DNA of 8,460 nt from positions 1-8,460 of the forward strand of contig CAAGHW010000072.1 of NCBI GenBank assembly GCA_900769765.1, written 5' to 3'. This stretch comes from Bacteroidaceae bacterium (GTDB taxonomy: Bacteria; Bacteroidota; Bacteroidia; Bacteroidales; Bacteroidaceae). This document shows, one piece after another, positions 1 through 6,465 of this stretch (position 1 is its first letter; each line of letters starts with the position of its first letter). The notes beneath the pieces are model-generated. The model saw only the letters and a list, made by a program, of their open reading frames with translations, was not told where the DNA came from and searched no databases. The position numbers and the translations under genes are program-made.

Positions 1-59
1 ACGATGGTTGACAAGCCAAGGTTGAGTTCTTTCTGTACTTTATTTAATCTTATCTTCAT
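1..59 (-). CDS. infB: Translation initiation factor IF-2, N-terminal fragment (cut by window edge)
   Basis: The minus strand from 59 reads ATG and then 18 more full codons, giving MKIRLNKVQKELNLGLSTI before the window ends. This matches the typical start of Bacteroidota IF-2, which opens with a small helical domain of the form M-[TK]-I-R-L-N-K-V. IF-2 is the GTPase that places initiator tRNA on the ribosome; its GTPase domains lie outside the window. The start is 21 bases after the nusA stop, so infB is very likely the third gene of a rimP-nusA-infB operon, a widely conserved gene order. The identification rests on the short peptide together with gene order. Confidence 0.87.
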   Translation of the reverse strand, partial: MKIRLNKVQKELNLGLSTI

Positions 60-80
60 TATTGGTACATTCTTTTGGGA

Positions 81-1340
81 TTATTCTTCGTCCTCGAATT
101 CTGCTTTAAGAACTTCGATAACGTGGTCAACAGTATCCTCCTCAAGGTCTGCTTTCTCTATAAGCACTCCACGTGGAGCATTCAAGACAGCCTTTGCTGT
201 GTCAAGGCCAATGTTCTTTATAGCTTCAATTACCCACTCTTCGATTTCGTCTGCAAACTCGTCAAGATAGATGTCGTCCTCCTGCTGAGCGTCGATTTCA
301 CGATATACGTTGATGGTATATTCTGTAATCATGCTGGCGAGCTTGATGTTCAGACCGTCCTTACCGATAGCAAGTGAAACCTCCTCTTTCTTGAGGTTTA
401 CATCTGCTACGCGCTTCTCTTCATCGAGTGTGATGTCCTGAATCTTGGCAGGGCTCAATGCACGTTTGATGAACAGCTCGATGTTTGAAGTGAATGGGAT
501 AACGTCGATGTTCTCGTTGCGTAGCTCGCGAACGATACCGTGGATACGTGAACCCTTTACACCTACACATGCGCCTACCGGGTCAATGCGCTCGTCGTAT
601 GTCTCAACGGCAATCTTTGCACGCTTGCCTGGGATACGCGCAATCTTCTTGATGGTGATGAGGCCATCGTTGATTTCGGGAACCTCAAGCTCGAACAGAC
701 GCTGCAAGAACATTGGTGATGTACGGCTCAAAATGATTTTAGGGTTGTTGTTCTGGTTGTCAACGCGTGCAACTACGGCGCGTACGTTGTCTCCCTTGCG
801 GTAGAAGTCGCTTGGTATCTGCTCGCTCTTTGGAAGGATAAGTTCGTTACCCTCGTCGTCAACAAGCAAAAGCTCCTTCTTCCATATCTGGTAAACCTCA
901 CCGCTTACAATCTGACCTACCTTCTCGCTGTACTTGTTGTAAAGGCTGTCCTTCTCAAGCTCAAGAATCTTTGAAGCGAGTGTCTGGCGAAGGTTTAGGA
1001 TTGCACGACGGCCGAACTCTGCGAAGTTTACGATTTCGCTTACCTCTTCGCCCTCCTCGAATGTCTCGTCGATGAGCTGAGCCTCGCTCAAGCCAATCTC
1101 GAAGTTGCTGTCTTTTACATCCTTGTCAGCTACGACTGTACGGCGACGCTGTATTTCAAAGTCACCACGGTCGGGGTTCACGATAACCGAGTAGTTCTCG
1201 TCTGTACCGAAGATGTTTACTATTACTCTGCGGAAACTCTCCTCGAGTACGCTGATCATTGTTGTACGGTCGATGTTCTTCGACTCCTTGAATTCTTGAA
1301 ATGTATCAAGAAGGCTGATTGTTTCTTCTTTCTTTGCCAT
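81..1340 (-). CDS. nusA: Transcription termination/antitermination factor NusA
   Basis: NusA binds RNA polymerase and nascent RNA in the cytoplasm, modulating pausing, termination and rRNA antitermination. The 419-residue product has the expected order: an N-terminal polymerase-binding domain (about 1-130, opening with a helix around LLDTFQEFKESKNI), an S1 domain (about 138-205, ending near SRTSP at 205-209), KH1 with a GVKG loop at 260-263, and KH2 with GKDG at 326-329. A short acidic C-terminal segment follows (about 350-419) and includes a helix-hairpin-helix-like stretch near 375-390. It is shorter than E. coli NusA (495 residues) because it lacks the two acidic repeats, as is usual outside Proteobacteria. 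The ATG lies one base after the rimP stop, so the genes are probably translationally coupled. No promoter was seen between rimP and nusA. Confidence 0.97.
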   Translation of the reverse strand: MAKKEETISLLDTFQEFKESKNIDRTTMISVLEESFRRVIVNIFGTDENYSVIVNPDRGDFEIQRRRTVVADKDVKDSNFEIGLSEAQLIDETFEEGEEVSEIVNFAEFGRRAILNLRQTLASKILELEKDSLYNKYSEKVGQIVSGEVYQIWKKELLLVDDEGNELILPKSEQIPSDFYRKGDNVRAVVARVDNQNNNPKIILSRTSPMFLQRLFELEVPEINDGLITIKKIARIPGKRAKIAVETYDERIDPVGACVGVKGSRIHGIVRELRNENIDVIPFTSNIELFIKRALSPAKIQDITLDEEKRVADVNLKKEEVSLAIGKDGLNIKLASMITEYTINVYREIDAQQEDDIYLDEFADEIEEWVIEAIKNIGLDTAKAVLNAPRGVLIEKADLEEDTVDHVIEVLKAEFEDEE

Positions 1341-1341
1341 T

Positions 1342-1809
1342 TTATTTAAAATTTATAATATACTTCGTGTATTTTACGCTGTCGTAGGCGAAGCGTATCT
1401 CCTCCTCGACAATCTGCGGACGTTTTGCACCCTCAATCTTCTCTTTCTTGGTGATTGTGATTGCAAAATCGTTGTCATTGGCATCCTTCAGTATGCCTTT
1501 GAGCTTTTTTCCATCTTTTGTAAGCACTTCAACGTCAAGACCTACATGGTTCTTGTATTGTTGGATAACCTTGAAAGGTTGGCCGAGGCCGGCAGAGCCC
1601 ACCTCGAGTTCGTAATCATCGGCTTCTCCGTTAAGGCCGTTTTCGATGTGGCGGCTCAGTTCGGCACAGTCTTCAATCCACACTCCTTCGGAATGGTCAA
1701 TTTCAACCGTTATTTTGTCATCCTTGCTAATGATGACATCTACCAGAAAATACTCCTTGTCAGCGAGCCACTCGTTTGTCAAATCGATTACTTGTTGTTT
1801 TTCAATCAT
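1342..1809 (-). CDS. rimP: Ribosome maturation factor RimP
   Basis: RimP assists assembly of the 30S ribosomal subunit. The protein is 155 residues, normal for the family. It has the N-terminal alpha/beta domain (about 1-80) with the family pattern VEIDHSEGVWIEDCAELSR, where other members have a dxxxGVxxxDCxxxSR-like stretch. ELEVGSAGLGQPFK then corresponds to the conserved EVSSPGLDRPL region, followed by an SH3-like C-terminal domain with KKLKGIL and a final VEEEIRFAYDSVKYTKY segment. I chose ATG at 1809 because the protein family begins at MIEKQQVIDLTNEW, and because the longer in-frame ATG at 1923 lies upstream of the predicted promoter and so would not be transcribed. It is the first gene of the rimP-nusA-infB operon. 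Confidence 0.94.
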   Translation of the reverse strand: MIEKQQVIDLTNEWLADKEYFLVDVIISKDDKITVEIDHSEGVWIEDCAELSRHIENGLNGEADDYELEVGSAGLGQPFKVIQQYKNHVGLDVEVLTKDGKKLKGILKDANDNDFAITITKKEKIEGAKRPQIVEEEIRFAYDSVKYTKYIINFK

Positions 1810-1850
1810 ATAGCTAAGCTTATGTTTTGTGTATGATGTGGTGATACAGA

Positions 1851-1876
1851 AATGAGGGGCTCTCGAGCCCCTCATT
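1851..1876 (-). promoter_or_regulatory. Strong hairpin in the predicted rimP 5' leader
   Basis: AATGAGGGGCTC and GAGCCCCTCATT form perfect 12-base arms separated by two bases; a folded RNA would open the centre into a loop. The structure lies 41 bases upstream of the rimP start and just downstream of the predicted transcription start (about 1886), so it should be near the 5' end of the rimP-nusA-infB mRNA. It has no T tract on the minus strand and no gene ends at it, so it does not look like a terminator. Its role is not known: it could protect the mRNA 5' end, regulate translation, or act as a DNA operator. Confidence 0.6.
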
Positions 1877-1892
1877 ATCATCAATTCCAATG

Positions 1893-1924
1893 CAAAAATA
1901 GGAATAAAAGATGTTTTTTGCAAG
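1893..1924 (-). promoter_or_regulatory. Promoter for rimP-nusA-infB
   Basis: On the minus strand TATTTTTG (complement of 1893-1900) is an exact match to the Bacteroidota -7 consensus TAnnTTTG. CTTG (complement of 1921-1924) is a near match to the -33 TTTG, with a 20-base spacer. Transcription would start near 1886, giving a leader of about 75 bases before the rimP ATG. Confidence 0.7.
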
Positions 1925-1946
1925 TTTTTTCTCTTTTTTCTGCGAT

Positions 1947-1977
1947 TTTGTATTGTACTTTTAATGTATTATCTTCG
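1947..1977 (+). promoter_or_regulatory. Promoter for the small membrane-anchored protein gene
   Basis: TTTG at 1947-1950 and TATCTTCG at 1970-1977, with a 19-base spacer, match the Bacteroidota TTTG/TAnnTTTG pattern except for one base in the -7 element. Transcription would start near 1984, about 14 bases before the ATG at 1998. It is divergent from the rimP promoter, with about 22 bases between the two sets of elements. Confidence 0.55.
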
Positions 1978-1997
1978 CGAAATCTAAAATATATGTT

Positions 1998-2450
1998 ATG
2001 CGTACAAAAAAGAGCAGCAATTCAAATATGCGCTTTCTTTTCGGAAGTGTCTTTTTCTTTGCGATGATTATACTCTCGGTGCTTATGTTCACATATTACG
2101 CCATGCGTGAGGCCTGGCGTAAGTCGCCCGACAGGGAGTTTGTATATACGGTCAGTTTTTCTCCCGATTTTGCAGGGCGTAACTATTCGGTGTTCCTTGA
2201 CGACAGCCTGCTCTATAACGGCAATCCTTTCGATGCGGACACCGTTATACGTGTCAAGCGCTATGTTACCGAAGAGCCTGTGACTGTTGCGGGTATTGAC
2301 ACCGTTATCAAAGTGCCGCATTTTACATCTTCGTCATCGCTGTTTGTCGTTGACGGCGAAACGAATATCCCCAAAATATTCAATGTACGGGAGTGTAATA
2401 ACATACACCTGAAGTTGCGGAACGGCAGGGTAGAGGCTGATATGGAATAA
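1998..2450 (+). CDS. Hypothetical protein with one N-terminal membrane anchor
   Basis: I do not recognise this 150-residue protein. It starts with a basic, polar stretch (RTKKSSNSNMR), then one hydrophobic segment at about 13-34 (FLFGSVFFFAMIILSVLMFTYY), then a soluble region of about 115 residues. The positive N-terminus implies an N-in topology with the remainder in the periplasm. That part is rich in alternating hydrophobic residues and looks mainly beta-stranded; it has no cysteine pair beyond a single Cys near residue 133 and no catalytic motif that I can name. ATG at 1998 fits the predicted promoter; an alternative start is Met11 at 2028. The gene is monocistronic, divergent from rimP and convergent with ridA. 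Codon use resembles its neighbours, so it is probably a real lineage-specific gene. Confidence 0.8.
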   Translation: MRTKKSSNSNMRFLFGSVFFFAMIILSVLMFTYYAMREAWRKSPDREFVYTVSFSPDFAGRNYSVFLDDSLLYNGNPFDADTVIRVKRYVTEEPVTVAGIDTVIKVPHFTSSSSLFVVDGETNIPKIFNVRECNNIHLKLRNGRVEADME

Positions 2451-2491
2451 AAACAAAAGACTTGCATCGGTGATGCAAGTCTTTTGTTTTT
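2449..2491. terminator. Bidirectional intrinsic terminator between convergent genes
   Basis: A 19-base arm at 2450-2468 (AAACAAAAGACTTGCATC and the preceding A) pairs perfectly with 2472-2490 across a three-base loop GGT, and 2449 pairs with 2491. A-rich sequence on the left and T-rich sequence on the right give a U tract on either strand. The hairpin overlaps the last bases of the hypothetical gene's TAA and ends about 18 bases from the ridA stop, so it can terminate both transcripts. Confidence 0.88.
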
Positions 2492-2509
2492 GTTGTCTTT
2501 ATGCTCTTT

Positions 2510-2884
2510 TTAGATTTCAGCGATAACCTCAACCTCAACAAGAACATTCTTTGGCAGAGTCTTTACAGCCACGCATGAACGTGCTGGCTTGCTTGTGAAG
2601 TATTCTGCATATACTGCATTGAATGCAACGAAATCGGCCATGTCGCTAAGGAAACATGTGGTCTTGATGACCTTGTCGAAAGATGTACCTGCCTCGGCAA
2701 GAACAGCTGCAAGATTCTTCATTACCTGTGTTGCCTGGTCGGTGATGCCTTCTGCCTCAACGTTGCCTGTTGCAGGGTTGATGGGTATCTGACCCGATGT
2801 GAACAACATGTTACCGCATTTGATAGCCTGTGAGTATGGGCCGATTGCCTCAGGCGCATTGCTTGTATAAACTTTTTCCAACAT
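2510..2884 (-). CDS. ridA: 2-iminobutanoate/2-iminopropanoate deaminase RidA
   Basis: RidA is a small trimeric cytoplasmic enzyme that hydrolyses reactive enamine/imine intermediates released by PLP-dependent dehydratases, giving 2-oxo acids and ammonia. The product is 124 residues, typical of the family. It shows NAPEAIGPYSQA near the N-terminus (Tyr17), TSGQIP at 29-34, and PARSCVAV at 100-107, with Arg102 at the position of the substrate-carboxylate-binding arginine (Arg105 in E. coli RidA) and Glu117 at the position of E. coli Glu120. These residues place it in the active RidA subfamily rather than the inactive Rid homologues. It starts 35 bases after ilvA with no visible promoter between them, so it is probably co-transcribed with the enzyme whose by-product it removes. 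Confidence 0.96.
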   Translation of the reverse strand: MLEKVYTSNAPEAIGPYSQAIKCGNMLFTSGQIPINPATGNVEAEGITDQATQVMKNLAAVLAEAGTSFDKVIKTTCFLSDMADFVAFNAVYAEYFTSKPARSCVAVKTLPKNVLVEVEVIAEI

Positions 2885-2919
2885 AGTTTTGAATTTTATA
2901 AGTTATATTTCTTATGTTA

Positions 2920-4116
2920 TTAATCCCAAATCTTTAATCCGGCCTCTTTTAGCGCCTCTTTGATTCTGTTTGTGTGCTCAAAGTTACGTGTTTCGAGGTT
3001 GATACGTATGAAGCAACCGTTGATGTCGGTGTTTGCGTTTGTACGCTCGTGGTGAACACCTATTACGTTACCGCCGTGCTCGGCTATGATACGCGATACA
3101 AGCAACAGCTGACCCGGTTTGTCAAGAAGTTCCACTTTGAGGAGTGCGCTACGTCCTGCAGTCATCAAACCGCGCTTGATGACTCTGTCGAGGATGTTTA
3201 CGTCAATGTTACCGCCCGAAACGACGCAAACAACGTTCTTGCCTTCAACGGGAACCTTGTCGAACATAGCTGCTGCAACAGCTACGGCACCTGCACCTTC
3301 TGTGATAAGCTTCTGTTGTTCGAGCATTGAGAGGATTGCAGAAGAGACCTCATCGTCGGTAACGGTTACTATACCGTCGACATATTTGCTGCAGAAATTG
3401 AAGGTGTTCTGTCCCGGCTCTTTTACAGCAATACCGTCTGCGATGGTCGATACGCCAGGAAGACGTTCAATCTTCTTGTGGTCGATAGAGTTCTTCATGC
3501 TTGGAGCACCTGCAGCCTGTACGCCGTAAACCTTTATTTTAGGGTTGAGTGACTTGATTGCGAAAGCGATACCCGAGATAAGACCACCGCCACCTATTGG
3601 TACGATTACTGCGTCTATATCCTTTTTCTGCTCTATGAGCTCCAATGCTATTGTACCTTGTCCTGCTATAACGTCAATGTCATCAAACGGGTGGATAAAT
3701 GTGTAGCCATGCTCGTCGCGCAACTCGATGGCGCGTTTGTATGCATCGTCATATACTCCCTCTACAAGACAGATGTCTGCTCCGTAGTTTCTTGTAGCCT
3801 CTACCTTGGAAATCGGTGCACCGTCGGGGAGACAGATGATTGATTTGATGCCGTTCTTTGTTGCAGCCAAGGCAACGCCCTGTGCGTGGTTGCCGGCAGA
3901 ACAAGCGATAACACCCTTTGCCTTTTCCTCTTCCGACAGCTGTGAAATCTTGTAGTACGAACCGCGTACCTTGAACGAACCTGTCAACTGCAAGTTTTCG
4001 GGCTTGAGGAAAATATTACACTTTTTGTTGATGTTTGGAGCATGGATAAGCTCTGTGCGACGTATTACATCTTTGAGTACATACGAAGCGTGATAGATTT
4101 TGTCAAGTGTGAGCAT
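2920..4116 (-). CDS. ilvA: Threonine ammonia-lyase (threonine dehydratase), single-ACT type
   Basis: This PLP enzyme converts L-threonine to 2-oxobutanoate and ammonia, the entry step to isoleucine. The 398-residue protein has a fold-type II catalytic domain (about 1-320): GSFKVRG with the PLP lysine at Lys49, SAGNHAQG at 73-80, and the phosphate-binding glycine loop GGGGLISG at 175-182. A C-terminal ACT domain (about 326-398) begins LLKVELLDKPGQLL. Length and one ACT domain match the roughly 400-residue subgroup, between TdcB (about 330, no ACT) and E. coli IlvA (514, two ACT-like domains). Whether it is biosynthetic and inhibited by isoleucine, or catabolic, cannot be settled from sequence alone. 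No other isoleucine-valine genes are nearby; the partner is ridA downstream. Confidence 0.95.
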   Translation of the reverse strand: MLTLDKIYHASYVLKDVIRRTELIHAPNINKKCNIFLKPENLQLTGSFKVRGSYYKISQLSEEEKAKGVIACSAGNHAQGVALAATKNGIKSIICLPDGAPISKVEATRNYGADICLVEGVYDDAYKRAIELRDEHGYTFIHPFDDIDVIAGQGTIALELIEQKKDIDAVIVPIGGGGLISGIAFAIKSLNPKIKVYGVQAAGAPSMKNSIDHKKIERLPGVSTIADGIAVKEPGQNTFNFCSKYVDGIVTVTDDEVSSAILSMLEQQKLITEGAGAVAVAAAMFDKVPVEGKNVVCVVSGGNIDVNILDRVIKRGLMTAGRSALLKVELLDKPGQLLLVSRIIAEHGGNVIGVHHERTNANTDINGCFIRINLETRNFEHTNRIKEALKEAGLKIWD

Positions 4117-4136
4117 GTTTCTGATAAGTTTATTCG

Positions 4137-4144
4137 CAAAAGTA
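4137..4144 (-). promoter_or_regulatory. -7 element of the ilvA-ridA promoter
   Basis: On the minus strand TACTTTTG (complement of 4137-4144) matches TAnnTTTG exactly, 20 bases upstream of the ilvA ATG. Transcription would start near 4130, giving a very short leader. No good TTTG lies at the expected -33 distance (around 4164-4168 on the opposite strand), which suggests a weak or activator-dependent promoter. Confidence 0.6.
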
Positions 4145-4145
4145 C

Positions 4146-4163
4146 AACTATTTTTAAATAGTT
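4146..4163. repeat. Perfect palindrome in the ilvA promoter spacer, possible operator
   Basis: AACTATTT (4146-4153) and AAATAGTT (4156-4163) are perfect 8-base inverted arms separated by TT. The palindrome sits directly upstream of the ilvA -7 element, where a bound dimeric regulator would block or reposition RNA polymerase. It is wholly A/T-rich apart from one C/G pair per arm, so chance occurrence is possible. The regulator is unknown. Confidence 0.4.
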
Positions 4164-4209
4164 TGATAATAATGTTTAAGAAAAATGGCTTCGTTTTAGG
4201 AAAAACATA

Positions 4210-4217
4210 TATATTTG
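4210..4217 (+). promoter_or_regulatory. -7 element of the btuB promoter
   Basis: TATATTTG matches TAnnTTTG exactly and lies just before the riboswitch closing stem, so transcription should start at about 4220-4224. The -33 region (around 4186-4190, TGGCT) is a poor match. Confidence 0.6.
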
Positions 4218-4220
4218 TAG

Positions 4221-4392
4221 CGGATAACGGTGTGACATAGGCTGTGCGCCCATGTCAGTAATAGGGAATCCGGTTGAAATCCGGAGCTATACCCGTAGCT
4301 GTAAGTTCCGTTACGATTTGCGATATTCTTTGCCACTGCTGTTTTGCGGGAAGGCATCGCAAAGGAACAAGCCAGAAAACCTGCCTTATCTG
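4221..4392 (+). ncRNA. Cobalamin (vitamin B12) riboswitch controlling btuB-btuG
   Basis: The core contains GGGAATCCGG at 4264-4273, the TTGAAATCCGG continuation, and CCCGTAGCTGT at 4292-4302, the conserved centre of the adenosylcobalamin-riboswitch family. The terminal box GCCAGAAAACCTGCC (4371-4385) is a near-consensus B12 box. Visible stems include P1, CGGATAA (4221-4227) with TTATCTG (4386-4392, one G-U pair); TGACAT/ATGTCA (4233-4238 with 4252-4257); CCGG/CCGG (4270-4273 with 4281-4284); AGCTA/TAGCT (4285-4289 with 4296-4300); and TTTGCG/CGCAAA (4343-4348 with 4358-4363). Binding of cobalamin normally lowers expression of the downstream uptake genes. Location directly upstream of a BtuB-type receptor supports the assignment. 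Confidence 0.95.
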
Positions 4393-4404
4393 TTTTGTTT
4401 TATT

Positions 4405-4426
4405 AAAGGTCTCGGGTAAAGACTTT
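4405..4426 (+). promoter_or_regulatory. Possible expression-platform hairpin after the riboswitch
   Basis: AAAGGTCT (4405-4412) can pair with AGACTTT (4420-4426) with one bulged G; TTTTG and a loose T-rich stretch follow, up to the btuB ATG at 4442. This could act as a weak terminator or occlude the translation start when cobalamin is bound. The stem is short, so the mechanism is inferred only. Confidence 0.3.
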
Positions 4427-4441
4427 TGTAAATTTGTTTTT

Positions 4442-6427
4442 ATGTCACGTCGTTTTTTTAGTAATTGGCTGTGCACGCTGTGTCTGCTGCTTGTACATTC
4501 CCTCTCGTCGGCACAGGTTGTCGATACAGTTGCTTATGAGCAGTTGCTTGAACTTGAGGTGGTTACGGCTGCAAAACCGTCGTCTTCATCATCTTCTTCG
4601 CCGTTGCAGGTTATGGAACAAGGCGATTTCCTGCGTATCGGAGCATCTTCGTTGTCCGATGCCGTAAAACGTATGACGGGTGTCGATGTTCACGATTATG
4701 GTGGTCTTGGTGGTCTCAAGACTGTGTCGGTGCGTGGTCTTGGTGCAAAGCATACGGCGGTGAGCTATGACGGGCTGGTGCTTGCCGATGCGCAGAGCGG
4801 TCAGGTGGACATTGGACGTTTGTCGCTTGAGAATATAGCCGTATTGTCATTGTCTATGGGTGGCGAGGACGACATCTTCAAGAGCGCGACAGAGTTTGCT
4901 TCGGCGTCGTTGTTGGCATTGCGCTCTTTACGTCCTGTGGCAAACGGTTCTTACGCACGTGTCCGTACCGGTTCTTTCGGCCTTGCCGATGCGACGCTTC
5001 ACCACAGCCATTGCTTCTCGGGAAACTGGTCGGGCTCTTTGCATGCCAACTATCTCCGTAGCGACGGAATGTATCCCTTTCTCCTTGAAAACGGAGTGAA
5101 TGAAAGTGTCGAGAAGCGTCGCGATAGCGATGTTCAGTCGTTTAATGTCGAAGGAAACCTGTTTGGAACGGTTGCCGATGGCGATTTGTCGGTGAAGATA
5201 AGTTTTTATGATTCGGAGCGCGGATTGCCAGGAGCCGTCAACCTATATAATAAGGAGAACCGTGAGCGTCTTTGGGATGATAATTTTTATCTTCAGGCGC
5301 ATTACGATGTGCCCTTGAATAGATGTTTCCAGCTGAAGGCGCGTCTGAAGTACGATTATCACTATTCGAAATATAAGGAGATAAACAAGAATTACGATTC
5401 GGGGCAACAGGTCGATGTCAACGAAAAGAATGAATATTACGCCTCGCTTGGAGTCAAGTACACTCCGCTGCAAGGGCTGTCGTTTGCATTTACCTCGGAC
5501 TTCTCTTATTCAACTCTTTACAATAATTTTGAGGACAGCAAGGCTCCGCGCCGCCTCGGTTCAATATCTGTGCTTGCCGCGCAGTACAATGTAGGCCGTT
5601 TTGTGGCAACGGCTACACTCTTGGGTACGTATGTTTCCGACGCGGTCAAGTCGGGCGTTGCTCCCGAACCTTATGTCCGCCTGTCGCCTTCGTTGTCGTT
5701 GTCGTTCCAGCCGGTAGCCTCCTTCCCGTTGCGTCTGCGTGCCTCATATAAGGATGCTTATCGCGTGCCTACATTTGCCGACCTCTATTATCTGCGTCTC
5801 GGCAATGTGGGGCTTAAACCCGAAAAGGCTTCGCAGTTCAATTTCGGTGTTGTGTGGAACGAATCGTTCGGCAGGGTAGTACCTTTTGTCTCTTTGGTTG
5901 TTGATGGTTATTATAATAAGGTTGAAGATAAAATAGTAGCACTGCCCACCATGTATGTGTGGCGTATGATGAACTTTGGTAAGGCAGAGATTGCGGGTGT
6001 CGATGCCAATGCGCAGGTGGATGTCGCCATCTCCCGCAAGATATCTTTGTCGTTCGATGCAGGTTATTCATACCAATATGCGGTGGATATTACCGATGCT
6101 TCAGCGAAGAATTATCGTCATCAGTTGCCTTATACCCCTCGTCATTCGGGCAAATTTACCCTCTCGCTCATAAATCCCTATGTAAATGTGTCGTATATCT
6201 TTACGGCTGTGGGCGACAGATATATGTTGCCTCAGAATACATTGCGTAACAGAATTGACGGATATACCGAACATTCCTTCTCCTTGAACAGGGATTTTGT
6301 TTTCAATTCCTGTTCGTTGCGTGTTCAGGGCGAACTGTTGAATGTCGGTAACGAACAATATGAGGTTATACGCTATTACCCTATGCCACGTTTCTCGTGG
6401 AGATTGTCGGCTTGTTTCTCATTCTAA
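4442..6427 (+). CDS. btuB: TonB-dependent outer-membrane cobalamin receptor, BtuB type
   Basis: BtuB receptors import B12 through a 22-stranded barrel, powered by TonB-ExbBD. The 661-residue product has a signal peptide (hydrophobic core about 10-22, cleavage probably after SSA at 22-24) and a TonB-box-like ELEVVTA at 37-43. A seven-serine run (47-53) is followed by a plug domain (about 54-160) with DAVKRMTGVDVHDYGG, VSVRGLG and YDGLVLADAQSGQVD. The remainder is barrel with alternating aromatic strands, ending in the outer-membrane signature of a terminal Phe (RLSACFSF). Substrate assignment rests on the cobalamin riboswitch and on the adjacent BtuG-like gene. ATG at 4442 is chosen because the longer open frame from 4274 runs through the riboswitch and lacks a signal peptide at its start. 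No SusC-type N-terminal extension domain is present, and no terminator separates it from the next gene. Confidence 0.93.
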   Translation: MSRRFFSNWLCTLCLLLVHSLSSAQVVDTVAYEQLLELEVVTAAKPSSSSSSSPLQVMEQGDFLRIGASSLSDAVKRMTGVDVHDYGGLGGLKTVSVRGLGAKHTAVSYDGLVLADAQSGQVDIGRLSLENIAVLSLSMGGEDDIFKSATEFASASLLALRSLRPVANGSYARVRTGSFGLADATLHHSHCFSGNWSGSLHANYLRSDGMYPFLLENGVNESVEKRRDSDVQSFNVEGNLFGTVADGDLSVKISFYDSERGLPGAVNLYNKENRERLWDDNFYLQAHYDVPLNRCFQLKARLKYDYHYSKYKEINKNYDSGQQVDVNEKNEYYASLGVKYTPLQGLSFAFTSDFSYSTLYNNFEDSKAPRRLGSISVLAAQYNVGRFVATATLLGTYVSDAVKSGVAPEPYVRLSPSLSLSFQPVASFPLRLRASYKDAYRVPTFADLYYLRLGNVGLKPEKASQFNFGVVWNESFGRVVPFVSLVVDGYYNKVEDKIVALPTMYVWRMMNFGKAEIAGVDANAQVDVAISRKISLSFDAGYSYQYAVDITDASAKNYRHQLPYTPRHSGKFTLSLINPYVNVSYIFTAVGDRYMLPQNTLRNRIDGYTEHSFSLNRDFVFNSCSLRVQGELLNVGNEQYEVIRYYPMPRFSWRLSACFSF

Positions 6428-6465
6428 TTTCAAATAATTATAAGCAATTTAAAAATTTTAAATGT

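Noticed and set aside
1810..1923. In-frame N-terminal extension of RimP by 38 residues
   Set aside because: It translates through the leader hairpin, starts upstream of the predicted promoter, and does not resemble the RimP family, which begins at the 1809 ATG.
2974..3529. Plus-strand open frames antisense to ilvA
   Set aside because: They are shadows of a well-conserved coding gene and have no promoter or family signature.
4274..4441. In-frame extension of BtuB by 56 residues
   Set aside because: It lies inside the cobalamin riboswitch, and the signal peptide begins only at the 4442 ATG.
6447..6463. A/T-only inverted repeat ATTTAAAA-A-TTTTAAAT just before the lipoprotein start
   Set aside because: It is entirely A/T and likely chance in an A-rich translation-start region; it is not a terminator because no T tract follows and the genes appear co-transcribed.
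6397..6465. In-frame extension of the lipoprotein by 23 residues
   Set aside because: It overlaps the end of btuB and would put a non-signal sequence in front of a clear lipoprotein signal peptide.
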